Positions 37,601 to 48,013 of a DNA stretch of 64,000 bases are shown piece after piece. Each line of letters starts with the position of its first letter. Position 1 is the first letter of the stretch. The position numbers and the translations under genes are program-made. The notes under the pieces are model-generated. The model did no database searches. It was not told where the DNA came from and saw only the letters and a program-made list of their open reading frames with translations. The stretch is from Combretum micranthum (Eukaryota; Streptophyta; Magnoliopsida; Myrtales; Combretaceae): NCBI GenBank assembly GCA_024138025.1, contig JAMXBD010000023.1:1736001-1800000 (forward strand), written 5' to 3'.

Positions 37601-40600
37601 ATGCCGATGCCCAACTTGAGAAACTAAAGATCCCTGGCAACACGCCACTACCAAGTCTATAACCTAGGCAGCCACGGTCAACATAGCAAAGAAAATTGAA
37701 AATAATGTTATCAATTTGGGTAACTTTTTCTCTCCCAAGATCACAGTTTTCTTCCTCCTTTGCTTAGCTGGGCTCTAGTACCAAACCTTAAACTTTGTTG
37801 AGGATGACTCTATCACAATTTTTATAAAGTGGATGATGAAATCAAAGTAACTTCACTTTGATGGTCTTTGGGGAGAAGTTATGGGTTAATATTTTGGTTG
37901 GTTACTTACTTACCATTCTTAATTGTCTGAAGATAGCCAAGAGCTTGTGGAGTAGAAATGGCCTTCTGAAAGCCCTCACAAATGGCTTGAGTAATATTTT
38001 TTTAATCTTGCATTTGATTTATAGGAATGGAATTGATATTTTGTCTTATTACAACGGAATAGTTGTTATCTTGTTTAATTTGTAAAAAATTCTACCATGA
38101 GAAATGCCTCAGAACTTGGCTTACCCCTAATCGCTAGTGACTTACTCTCAATATCCAATTTTTCAGAAACATGGGTAGGAACTTGTCTAGTCTCTTGAGG
38201 CGGAAGTTGAGTTGGACTAGAAGTTGATTCCAATTTGCAGTTTCCATCACTACCGGTTTTAAGGGGACAATCACCTTTTCTTTACTGACCAAAGGATTGA
38301 TCCTTCTAATGGGCATAATAGGAGGCTCCTTATGTGTAGATTCAGGCTCCAAATCAATAGGAACTTTGTTCTAGTTAGATCCATGGGGGGGAGAAAGGTC
38401 CTGCAATTTTAGAGTTATGTTGTTTAGGCAAGCAAGAATGGCCAAATACCTTACACTTCAAATAAGGTTGTAGCCACTGATATTCTATAGAAACAAAAGT
38501 AGAAACTCTGTCATCTCTCGGAACTTCCACTTGAAAAGTGGGGTCATCACCAGCGTCAACCTTGACAAGCACTCATATGGTTCGCCCTTTCTCTAGAGAT
38601 AGTCAGAGTATTAGCTTGGATGGGTTTACCCACACTAGCTTATATTTGATACCATCCTCATCTAAATATTCACACGAAATTCTAGAGTTTAGCAACCAAG
38701 CTGGTACAACTGAAGGCTAGGGTTTGTCCAATGACATGCTAGGCCATCTTTGTAAAACCAAGTATCTCTGAGCAAAGTACCGAGGCTTTGCAAGAATAAT
38801 ATGAAGATTAGCCTAGCGGGCAAAGCAAAATTAAAAGAAGCCCTCCTTACTCCTAAGAAAATCAAAATGCCACGGTTTGTCTAGATCCTAAGAGCAGTGG
38901 CTTGCGCTAGAGAAAATGGTATCTTGCGACCCAAAAAGTAACCCTCTATTGTTTTCAAGTGTCAGTTCGCATAGAATACATTGGAGCTGTTGAGAACAGA
39001 ACATTCTTGGAATTCCTTTGTCTATAATCTCACCTTGGATCATGATAGAGTTTTTTAGGCCCCTATACAGGCATCAACTGACTTCAAGGAAAGCAATTAC
39101 AGTGGCTTGTTACACATGGCAAGAAATAACAAAAAGATTAGATAGAAGGATTTCTAGTCCAAAAAGTATTCTTGGGAAAATTATTGTTTCATCTTAACCT
39201 CGGTAGGAGATAGTTTCATGGCTAGGTTTTGAGTTGTCACTTTTTGAGGAGTGCTGGCTATTCTCTCTTGTCATCAAGAGCATGGTCCAACACTTTCGTG
39301 CTTTATGTTCACATATAATCTACAATTTTTTTTTTTTTTTGCGTTTTGGTACAGTGGATTATACACTAACTTTTCTTCCAATAAATAATTAAAAACTGAT
39401 TCTAGAGCTCTAATGTCATTTTCCTTGAGCTTTCCATGGGCAAGTGAATATCTAACAATATGTGTGTCTGTGTGTGTGTGTATATTTTTTTTTTTTCATT
39501 TTTTGTGTTGGTTTCAGCTTATCATGTCTCGGCGGCGAATTCCATGCTTGGATTCATACTTGGATAAGGTTTGTAATGCTGCATACTGGCCATTTATTAA
39601 TTGTACGCCTAAGGAACATTGCAATTACACATTCCATTTTTATCCCATGCTTGCATATTCTCAATCCCTTATATTGTTTAGCCCTATTTAACTGGTAATC
39701 CAGTGGCAGTTTGTTGAAATTGAGGTTTGAAGGATATAATGGCAACATTGCAATTCCGTTGTTCTTGAGTGGCCCAAGGGGGTCACTTCTCGGATAATTT
39801 GCTTGGATTAAGCTCAAATTACATGTTTTATGTTCTGGAATTTCAATTCTGCCCAAATTTTCACTTCATCTCATCCATTTACTTTCATGAAATGATGAGC
39901 ATTCTACAGATATATGCAGCAAGAAGTTATGTTGCATTTTTTTTTTTTTAAATCATCCGATTTATTTTATAACAGTGAATTTATGAAAATATGTGGTATG
40001 CTTTTACATGGCTAACCACTAATGGGAAATAAACAGGTTAATATTTCTCTCTGGCCACGTTTTAAAATGGTGTTTGACGAGCACCTCAACAGTCTACGCA
40101 GTGCAAATGTGAAGACGCTCTGGGAAGATGATGTCCATCCGCACTATGTCATGAGGCGGTATGCTGAATTCACAGCATCACTTATTCACCTCAATGTTGA
40201 ATATGGGGATGGTCAGGTGTGGATATCTCCATAGTTGAACTCTTGTTACTTTTATTGTCCTTCATAATCCAACTGACACTAAATTTGATGTTGCAGCTCG
40301 ATCTGAACTTGGAAAGGCTGAGGATGGCTATTGACGATTTACTTTTAAAGCTTGCGAGATTGTTCACAAAATCAAAATTACAAACTGTGTTTCTTATAAA
40401 TAACTATGATATGACAATTTCTGTTCTCAAGGTGGGTTTGACATGAGTGGACTTCAAAGAATTTGCTATCATAGCCTTCTGGAACTCTTCTTGTGCCTGA
40501 CAGATTTACATTGCTTCTATTCCATCCCAGGAAGCTGGTCCAGAGGGTGGGAAAATTCAACTTCATTTTGAGGAACTACTGAAGAGCAATACAACGTTAT

Positions 40601-41171
40601 TTGTGGTATATATGCTATCTTTATTTTTTGTTTTGTGCTTGGTATTCAAAATATTATACATCCTCTAATTCCAAAATCTTGTGTTGCACTAACAGGAAGA
40701 ACTGCTTGTTGAACATTTCAGTGATCTGATCAGATTTGTAAAAACCCGTGCCTGTAAGTACTTCAGCCACTGTTGACATGTATGAATACTAGAGATTGTG
40801 TGAAATGTTGGATTTCATGACCCACCCTTTATTCTTTCTTTTTTTTTTTTTTCCCCTTCCTTCTTTCAGCTGAGGATCCAGGTTCATCTGAACGAGCGAT
40901 AACAGTTTCTGAAGTTGAGCCAATCGTGAAGGATTTTGCACACAGATGGAAAGCTGCAATAGAATTGATGCACAAAGATGTCATCACTTCTTTCAGCAAC
41001 TTTTTGTGTGGAATGGAGATATTGAGGGCTACATTGACCCAATTGTTGCTTTACTATACCAGACTCTCAGATTGTATAAAGAAAATCTCTGGCGGTTCAT
41101 CCTTAAATAAGGATCTTGTATCCATATCTGCAATCATGTATGAAATCAAGAAGTACTCAAGGACATTCTGA
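22691..41171 (+). CDS. VPS52: VPS52 (GARP/EARP tethering complex subunit), 20 coding exons
   Basis: Vps52 joins Vps51, Vps53 and Vps54 (GARP) or VPS50 (EARP) to tether endosome-derived vesicles at the trans-Golgi network and endosomes; the Arabidopsis counterpart is POK, needed for pollen-tube growth. Exons: 22691-22717, 23904-23998, 24110-24166, 24565-24660, 25446-25547, 26237-26320, 26767-26847, 26973-27116, 28013-28104, 33846-33927, 35226-35408, 35695-35810, 35902-35960, 36269-36369, 39518-39568, 40037-40216, 40297-40431, 40531-40605, 40696-40753, 40870-41171. All junctions are GT-AG. Recognisable segments include FDLGEFVGDLS, SLEGLQQELEECK, LREYTKGVENNLRKVE, SAHFRAYIQALEKLQLD, MSRRRIPCLDSYLDK, DDVHPHYVMRRYAEFTAS and the end SIMYEIKKYSRTF. 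The N-terminal third is Glu/Lys/Leu-rich, consistent with coiled coil. The exons total 2120 nt, one short of a 706-residue frame. The missing base lies at the end of exon 3, where AAG ATGATGAT precedes GTGAGT; with a base added there the product is very near the roughly 707 residues of the plant family. All exons after it are open and conserved, so a sequence error or a very recent mutation is likelier than an old pseudogene. Introns 9 and 14 carry transposons. Confidence 0.96.
23404..23452. repeat. Pyrimidine microsatellite in VPS52 intron 1
   Basis: Runs of CTT then CCT trinucleotides (TCTTCTTCTTCTT…CCTCCTCCTCC). The in-frame ORF across it (23316-23504) is low complexity, not a gene. Confidence 0.8.
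26087..26182. repeat. Perfect 48-bp tandem duplication in VPS52 intron 5
   Basis: Two consecutive identical 48-bp units (26087-26134 and 26135-26182), each starting ACCAGTTTTTGCAT and ending TTGCAATTGAT. The identity implies a recent duplication. It lies 55 bp before exon 6, close to its acceptor region. Confidence 0.9.
28391..28537 (-). repeat. Copia 3' LTR
   Basis: 147 bp. Plus-strand start TGTGAATAGAGAGAAG, end GTAACTCATCA. It pairs with 33076-33233 and differs by several substitutions and small indels. Confidence 0.85.
28700..32800 (-). pseudogene. Copia gag-pol, degenerate
   Basis: Read on the minus strand from high to low coordinates. A gag-like start is at 32769 (LLGSSNYISWSKAVEL; a later LYTNDI motif lies near 32310). 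A GAG-pre-integrase segment is at 31564-31178 (LTWECILYIPHCSFNLVSISK). The integrase follows: CQLGRQSRNSFPKRV near 31190-31140 and HGILHQSFCAYTPQQNKVAE near 30870-30800. Reverse transcriptase has the YIDD catalytic box at 29484-29495, followed by a GDNQDGTNRLKAHL segment. RNase H ends with an 'EYHAIALATCELIW' segment near 28900-28840. Frameshifts and stops separate all domains, so no active protein is expected. Confidence 0.85.
33060..33071 (-). other. Copia primer-binding site
   Basis: Minus strand GTATCAGAGCCA, next to the 5' LTR; it continues CGAGGTGAG. It matches the 3' end of initiator tRNA-Met. Confidence 0.8.
33076..33233 (-). repeat. Copia 5' LTR
   Basis: 158 bp, plus-strand start TGTGAATAGAGGG and end AACTCAACA. 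It contains an (AT)n run of about 16 bp at 33210-33224 that is shorter in the other LTR. Confidence 0.85.
36919..36944. repeat. Poly-C tract in VPS52 intron 14
   Basis: CCCCCCCCACCCCCCCACCCC on the plus strand; the other strand is a G-run with short interruptions that could form a quadruplex. It is unusual in this AT-rich window. Confidence 0.8.
38134..39010 (-). pseudogene. LINE-type ORF1 remnant (DUF4283 plus CCHC-like) in VPS52 intron 14
   Basis: On the minus strand a DUF4283-like start, GYFLGRKIPFSLAQATALRIW, is read near 38950-38880. A 'TWFYKDGLA'-like piece follows near 38750. Next comes a segment VEVPRDDRVSTFVSIEYQW, and then a zinc-knuckle-like LKCKVFGHSCLP at about 38470-38430. This is the order seen in ORF1 of plant L1-type LINEs (DUF4283, then zf-CCHC_4). 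Stops and frameshifts abound, and neither an endonuclease nor a reverse transcriptase follows, so only a truncated ORF1 remains. It is antisense to VPS52 and helps explain the 3.1-kb intron 14. Confidence 0.6.
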
Positions 41172-41660
41172 ATTTTCAAGAGTTGTTTGCATGGAGAAGG
41201 TGATGGCAGAAAAGCTGTATTTTCATAGCAACAGAAAAATTTTGAGATTTGCATTGGCGTTCATGATGAGTCTTGATTTTAACAATGTATTTCTATTTAA
41301 TGCAGAACTATCTTTTTGTTTAGTTACCACCACCGGGATATTTGATTGAAGAAAAGACTAATGTTTAAGCACAAGTAAGAAAGCTCAGAAGTAACATGTA
41401 GGCAGGATTTAAAAAAAATGGAATTAGAAAAAAGAAAAAGGGGAAAGAAAGACCATCTCCTCCGCGGCATCCTTCTTCTTCTTCACTTGATCTGTCAACT
41501 GCTAGCATTTCAGCTACTAAATTTCCATACCTTCGAACAAATGAGATCTCAATATCCTCATAAGAGCATAGTTTTACCCTGCATGCTCTAATATCATGAG
41601 AGTATTTGTTCGCAGTAATTTACTTATTTAAAATAAAATTTATCCTATGTTGTGGAACCA
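41172..41660 (+). terminator. VPS52 3' UTR with candidate polyadenylation signal
   Basis: After the TGA at 41169-41171 there is no further ORF. AATAAA occurs at 41632-41637 within a T/A-rich segment, a plausible poly(A) signal about 460 bp past the stop. The real cleavage site cannot be seen from sequence. Confidence 0.35.
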
Positions 41661-41716
41661 GGTTAGCTTCATTTGTTTTTTATTTATTTCGAAACCAATA
41701 ATTGGTAACGGTGGAG

Positions 41717-41905
41717 GGGAAAAAGAACATAATATTATTATTTTTAAAAATAATTACGAAAATGCCATTGGGATGAAATTAATCTCAAGTTTAGGCAACG
41801 TGACCTCGTCTCTTCAAGAGACGAGACCGTTAGTGCTTGATCTCGTCTCCTGAAGAAATGATGTCAAAAACATGAAGTTACCTCATCTCTTTAAGAGACG
41901 AAGTC
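41717..41905. repeat. MULE left terminal inverted repeat with three hairpin motifs
   Basis: Three palindrome-like units follow the AT-rich tip: 41802-41827 (CCTCGTCTCTTCAAGAGACG…), about 41840-41865 (CTCGTCTCCTGAAGAAATGA) and 41881-41903 (CCTCATCTCTTTAAGAGACG). The right end has the same three in mirror order. Confidence 0.85.
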
Positions 41906-42689
41906 ATCGGAGTCATAACTCGCAACAGCCTTCTTCTTCTTTATTCTGCTTCAGAGGAGAAAAGCCCCAAATTGAAAAATCTGAAACTTTAACTCTCAAT
42001 TTTTTATTTCCAACCCGACTTCCAAGCAATTGCCTCCGTATTTTGCATTATTTGGATCACTAGGCGTTGTGGAAGTGTTAATTTGATGAAGAGAAGTGAT
42101 TCGCGCAAGAAGGTAGAAATTTTTTTTATTTTTTTAGTGTTGCGATTTTGTTCTTCGATTTTATCCAAATTATTTGTCGTTTTTGATGTTGCATTGCTAT
42201 ATATTAGGTGTTATGGGTGTTGTTTTGTTGAAATTGTTAAGTGCATTTGATGTTGCATTGATGTATATCATTAAATTGTTAAGTGCTATTATGTTTGATT
42301 TTTTTTTTCGTAATCCAATTTTGTCCAAATTTTTTATCGTTTTTGATGTTGCATTGCTATATATTAGGTGTTGTTGGTGTTATTTTGTTGAAATTGTTAT
42401 ATACATTTGATGTTGCATTGTTGTATATCGTTAAATTGTTAAGTACTATTACGTTTAATTAATAAAATCCCAATTTAGCTTAATTACATTATTTGTTAAA
42501 TTAAAATAGGATAAATAAGTTAATATGGGTTAAATTAATAAAATAGGTCCATATAACACATAATGTTAAATATAGTCAAGGTCGATATTGTTGTATTAGG
42601 ACTTATGTGAAATATTATGATGGTGCAATTGATAAGTGATGATGCAACTTTCATGCATTCGAACTATATTTTATGAGATGGCAGGGTCG

Positions 42690-45209
42690 GTAAGGAAATG
42701 GATAAGGCAAAATTTATATTGTATGCTCATGGGAATATTATACAAGGCGACGATGGTTTTGGTTATGATCAGTAGCCAGTTGTTGTGGTCAGTGTTAGTA
42801 AAACTCATCATATGAGCAAATAGTGGACATCATTTGCAATAGACTCAAGGTAAACAAGTGTACACATCGAGTGGAGCTATACCATAGGGTAGCTATTGGA
42901 GATAGGACACTGCATTATGATATAATTCCAATGACTGATGATGATACTGCATAGGAGATGTTTGTATACACTGAAGGGTTAGTAGCTGTTTATGTTCAGA
43001 TATTTGAAAATGAGTTGTTACAGGCACCTGCAGGTGAAATACGCATTCATGGGAATGTTGGGAGCCAAGGCTTGTTAGACTCGAACTCTACTCCAGCTCA
43101 AATAGTAGGGAGCGAACAACTGAACATGGGTAACTTTCAAATGTGTGCACCGAAATTGACAGGCGGTCGTGATACGGATGGCATTATGGACTCCACGGCA
43201 AGTGAATCAAGTTATGACTGCGATGATGGTGGAAATGATAATATAGAAGCTTGCCCTGAACTAGATACTATTCCAAAAGTGCAACAAAGGAGAAATGGCT
43301 GGCGCTGGTTTCTTGCTCCCATTCGATGCCTGTACCATTTATTACTACTAAAGTTAGCAGTAGTTATCCTACATATGATGATGAGCAGGAAATGAGCGCT
43401 AGGAATTGGAGTTTCAGTGATGAATTCAAGGTTAGGATGCAGTTTAAGACTAAAGATCATCTGATACGGGCAGTTAAAATGTGGCATATATCGAATCATT
43501 ACAATTTCAAGGTGGTGGACTTGGACCCAAGATCATGGGCAGTTAAATGTACTGATACTAATAGGAGAGGTCATAAGTGGAGACTCAGAGGTAGTTACAA
43601 GAAACATGATGGGTGGTTTCACATCACTAAATATGAAGGACCTTACACCTGCTTTGATGAAATAACTAGACAGGATCACTTCCAGCTGAACTCCACCTAC
43701 ATGTCCAAATGCATCATATTGGAGATTCGTAACTCACCAGATGTGAGGGCGACGGACCTATAATTGACCATCTTAAAGGAGTTTGGATACAATGTTCATA
43801 TAAAGAGAATTTGTAAGGCGAAGAGAAAAGCTATTGAGCAGGTTTATGGAAGTTGGGAAGATTCATATGTAGATCTCACACATTTACTAAATGCAATAAC
43901 TGAGGCTAATCCGAGAACAAAATATGAGTGGAGAATCGTTGATTCAAATATCGTTGGACACGTCTTTTTAGACAAGATATTTTGGGCTTTTGGGCCTTAC
44001 GTTGAAGCATTTCAGTACTGTAGGTATGCTCTCCATATATGATCAAATTTAGTTAAAACAATAACATCTATGAACTAAATTTAATCTTTTAATTCTTTGC
44101 AAACCTGTAATCATAGTGGATGGAACCTTCTTGTATGGCAAGTATAAGCACAAATTGCTTATTGCAGTAGCAGTTGATGGGGCAAATCATATTGTTCCGC
44201 TAGCGTATGCTGTTGTCGACGAGGAAAGCGCGGATACTTGGATTTGGTTCCTTGCGATAGTGTTAAAACATGTTATCAAAGACTGATCAAATATATGCTT
44301 GATATCGGATCGGCATGATAGGATCAAGAGTGCGGTTGAGGGTAAGAATGTTGTGTAGCCTAAAGGATGGCCTTAGCGTTGGTGTATCTGGCATGTTGCT
44401 AGCAATTTCAATTCCAATTCCAAGGCTAAAAGTAAGGAATGTAAGGAAATAGTTAAAAGAGCTGCATACCAAACCCAGAGAAGAAAGTTCCATGACTACT
44501 TCAATACCGCAGTACAAAATAGTCTTTGGACATCGCGATATTTTCGCGAGTTGCCTCAATGTATGTGGACTTTATGTTATAACGAAGGGGTGAGGTTTGG
44601 GATAGGTATAACAAACATGGCTAAAAGTTACAATTCAGTCATAAAAGATGCTCGGTGCTTACCCGTGGCGATGTTAGTTAAAAAAACATTCTATAATTGC
44701 AACTCAATCTTCAACAAGCAAAGGATGGAGGCAACCGAGGTAATGAGTATGGGGAAGTTGCTCACAGGATTTGTTGCGGATAAGTTTGAGAGATGGAACA
44801 ACATCTCAAGTGTCCATAGAGTAACTTGTTTCGACTACCAGGAACGAATATTTGAAGTTATAATCGCTTTGTGCCCTACGATGTATGGTCAGAAGGGGGA
44901 CCACATACAAAAAGTACAGTTGAGGGCAAGCAAATGTATTTGTAACAAGTGGCAGACATATAGAATTCCATGCTCACATGCAATGGCTGTCATGGGAACA
45001 CTGCACATGGATTGTGTTGCCCAAGTGGGACAATGGTACAGGTGGAACACCCAGCTTAAGGTGTATGGCCGCTCATTCATACCGGCAGCCGATAAGTGTA
45101 ATTGGACTCCTTTGGATATTGCGAAATGGTACCCCCACCTAAGTCTTATAAGGAAAAAGGGTAGACATAGGGAGAAGCTATCAGAACGAGATGGATATTC
45201 GAGATGACC
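42690..45209 (+). pseudogene. MURA-type MULE transposase, degenerate
   Basis: An N-terminal PB1-like segment (ELYHRVAIGDRTLHYD … DDDTA) at about 42860-42960 is followed by a spacer. The MuDR DNA-binding domain comes next (FSDEFKVRMQFKTKDHLIRAV, KYEGPYTC, about 43410-43760). The DDE transposase domain has VDGTFLYGKY (first Asp at 44119-44121) and ISDRHDRIKSAVE (near 44300). A SWIM zinc finger CIC-KWQTYRIPCSH lies at about 44935-44979. Defects are a stop at 43761-43763, a TGA at 44284-44286, another near 42953, frameshifts at about 43390 and 44340-44560, and an intron (44024-44102) whose 3' end reads GCAAA where GCAGA is expected, so the acceptor AG is lost. The protein would have cut and joined the element's ends. 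This copy cannot. Confidence 0.9.
44024..44102 (+). other. Transposase intron with a lost splice acceptor
   Basis: Donor TGTAG|GTATGC at 44024. The protein frame resumes with the CCT GTA ATC codons after TTTGCAAA, where AG has become AA (44101-44102). Position and phase match the usual 'YCR-PV..VDGT' junction. Confidence 0.6.
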
Positions 45210-45421
45210 CACGAGGTCACTCATGCGATTCCTGTGGACAGTCAAGGCATAACATTCGAAGTTATCCTAATAAGGGTCGGCTAGTAGAACAATGACGTCA
45301 TTTGAGTCATAGTGTAAGTTTTTGTATGCTTTGTTTTATTGAACTTATCTATCATACTTTTATATTTTAGTTAGTTCTTTACTTTCATCACTAATAATGT
45401 TCATTACTTTTTCTATTACAA

Positions 45422-47560
45422 ATGGATCCAGGACCTAGCGATGACTCTCTACTTTATGGACAGCCTGTGCATAGATCGAAGCTGGCATAGAGAGGCAGGT
45501 AAGCTTTTGTCTTTAGACAATTGCTTTCAACATATGAAGATTGTTACTAATAAGTTTGATGACTTTTCTACAGGAGCATGTTGTTTTACACTGCCGCCGT
45601 AGGGAGGCGAGGCTGAGGTGGTAGGATGGCAAACCTGCACATCTAGACGATCGGTTGGTGCCATTCCTATCTTAGGCCGGTTTCATAGGGGTAGCCTAAA
45701 TTCCTTTTGTACAGCTTGATTGGCATCAAATCATGGCGTTGGTGGAGAGGTGGCGCCCCGGGACACATACTTTCCACATGACCACGAGGGAGTGGTCTGT
45801 TACGCTACAGGATGTTGCTGTCTTGACCGGCCTTCCTGTAGATGGTGATGTAGTTATGGGCACGGCTCGGCTGGATTGGGGTGATCCGTGTGAGGAGCTC
45901 CTTAGCCTTCGACCTGTGGTAGGGACTCATATGGATGGTGGTCGTCTGAGGATGTCATGGTTAGACGCCCACTTCAAAGTGCTACCCGACTATGTTGATG
46001 ATCAAACGCCATGCCAAGTATACATCTTGCTGTTGCTTGGAGGATTCATTGTTACAGACAAGTCGTCCAACTATGTCTACCTGATGTACTTACAGTTGCT
46101 CCGGGATTTTGAGAGAGCCGGGTAGTACGCGTGGGGAGTGGCCTCTTTGGCATGGTTGTACAGGTAGCTTTGCTTGGCTTCAAACATTGACACATGGGAC
46201 ATTGCTGGACCATTAGTTCCTCCAAATATGGGCCTGGAAGGACTTCCCCCACATTGCCCCGATGCGGCAGCAGATTACTTTAGTCACAGAAGGCTGCCCA
46301 CTCCTTAGTCAATGGGGTGCGTCTTTTGACATGGCCCGGATAGCCACCCACTTACTCATTAAGTATCGAGGATGTTTTGACAGGCAGATTGATCGACATG
46401 TATGATTTCCACTATCTTCTTTCCTACCAGTTGCAGCTTTTACACAATTCATACTATACTTTTCGTCTTGAACAGGTTGTGTGGGAACCATATAGGACTA
46501 TCGTGGCTCCTACCTCCATACTACCGTGTGGGCAGTGATATTTGGCGTTCACGGGTCCTCCTAGTTGCTTCTATCTTGTAGAGCACTACTACCCAGATAG
46601 AGTGATCAGACAGTTCGGAGGATTCCAGGGGATCCTACACCCGCCTGCCAGCATGAGAGCCATGCATGAGATTGACATGCGAGGGCGTTCCAAGTAGAAT
46701 TGGCAGGCAGAGCACGCCAGATGGATAGCTGAGTGGGATGGTCAGCGTGATCGGATTGTGGAAGTGATCCATATGGACACTAGCACCTCTGATGATTACT
46801 TTGATTAGTTTCATTAGATGACCCGGCACTGGATCGGTCTCACAGGGGCTATCATACACTACATGGTAAGCTCACTGACTATATAAGATGTACATGGACA
46901 TACACTGTGTTTTTTCCATTCCCTGATACACCTATTTTCTTTTGCTTACAAGCAGATTTCATTCGTCGCGTCCCACACATGCCTGTAGAGAACACTCCAT
47001 CCTTTGCACTAGAGGTCATTCGTGTAGTAGATGAGTTCATGGGAATTAACTTAAATGATCCAGCACCACCAGCGCTAGGACCTGATGACCCACAACCTCA
47101 GCCAGTATAGAGGCGGCGTCCACATAGAGAGAGGCGTGTGCGGGGATAGGGTGGTCGGCCATGACATGTTCACATTACAAACGAGCTTGAGTCGTTCGAT
47201 GTACCTGTGTTTGATGAGCCCGCTCCTCCACAGCTCATTCATGGTGAGCCTAGCACGTCTTCTTCATATACTTGTCTGGGGAATATCCCTATGCCAGACC
47301 CATCATACAGTGAGTTTCATACCCCTTTAGCTCCACAGAAAAGGCGACCATCGCCTTCACATGATATAGGGGAGGGACTCATACAGGTGGAGCCAGACCC
47401 TATCACATTTCATCGTTACAGTCCTGTTGGTGGAGATGATGAGGGCACGCTCACACAAATTGACCCATCCATGCAACATCCTTATCAGCACACACCATTC
47501 TCTCGTACTTTTTTCGGATGGGGACAAGGGAGGTGGGGTAGACAGCAGCAGCAACAGTAG
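45422..47560 (+). pseudogene. Plant mobile domain (PMD/MAIN-like) gene carried by the MULE
   Basis: Exon 1 starts ATGGATCCAGG (45422) and ends 45498. Exon 2 runs 45574-46399 and holds the core PMD (Pfam PF10536): VERWRPGTHTFHMTTREWSVTLQDVAVLTGLPVDG-type reading, then the LLLLGGFIVTDKS and 'YAWGVASLAWLYR' segments. Exon 3 (46476-46865) has VVWEPYR and YYPDRVIRQFGG. The last exon (from about 46956 to 47560) is Pro-rich and ends in a Gln run. GT-AG borders support this layout. At least ten stops break it, many at expected Gln or Trp codons (for example 45489-45491, 46123-46125 and 46165-46167). PMD proteins occur as host genes (MAIN family, genome stability and TE silencing) and inside transposons. 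Its role in this MULE is unknown. Confidence 0.88.
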
Positions 47561-47816
47561 TTACGCCTATATTTTTTCCTTTTCGATTACTTTGTACAGC
47601 TTCTATGATGATTGGGTTTGGAATTGTGTTTGAATGAATTGGGTTAGAACTGTATTTGGATGGATTGGGGTGTATTTTACAATTAGTTTAGCCATGGTAG
47701 ATGAGGGCTAATTTTTATGTTGTCTGATAGTTATTTACATGTGATTTTCACAGGTTTTATTACTAATGTAAAAAAAAGGCAAATTTTTTTCAAAAAAGTT
47801 AGGTTTTTGGAGAAAT

Positions 47817-48013
47817 AGTCTAACCTCGTCTCTTCAAAAGACGAGGTATCTCCGTGTTTTTAATCTCGTCTCTTTACGAGACGAGGTCATGCACTAACGA
47901 CCTCGTTTCTTGAAAATACGAGGTCAATATGCCTAAAGTTGGGATTAATTTCATCCCAGTAGCATTTTCGTAATTATTTTTAAAAATAATAATATTATAT
48001 TCCTTGTCTCAAT
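47817..48013. repeat. MULE right terminal inverted repeat with three hairpin motifs
   Basis: Palindromic units at 47823-47847 (CCTCGTCTCTTCAAAAGACG…), 47863-47886 (CTCGTCTCTTTACGAGACGA) and 47900-47925 (CCTCGTTTCTTGAAAATACG…). Then comes the AT-rich tip that pairs with the left end. Confidence 0.85.

Larger units (their letters stand above)
41717..48013 (+). mobile_element. Mutator-like element (MULE) carrying transposase and PMD gene
   Basis: The 6.3-kb element is bounded by long terminal inverted repeats of roughly 190 bp: left 41717-41905, right about 47817-48013. The outer parts share ATAATATTATTATTTTTA and AATTACGAAAATGC. Flanking GGTGGAG (41710-41716 and 48014-48020) is a candidate target duplication; MULE duplications are usually 8-11 bp, so the ends may be a few bases off. 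Two genes lie inside on the plus strand: a MURA-like transposase (about 42690-45209) and a plant-mobile-domain gene (45422-47560). Both are broken by stops. The element sits about 540 bp downstream of the VPS52 stop. Confidence 0.9.

Noticed and set aside
42958..43395. 145-residue ORF as an independent gene
   Set aside because: It is the N-terminal spacer of the MULE transposase; the frame before and after it continues the same protein across stops and shifts.
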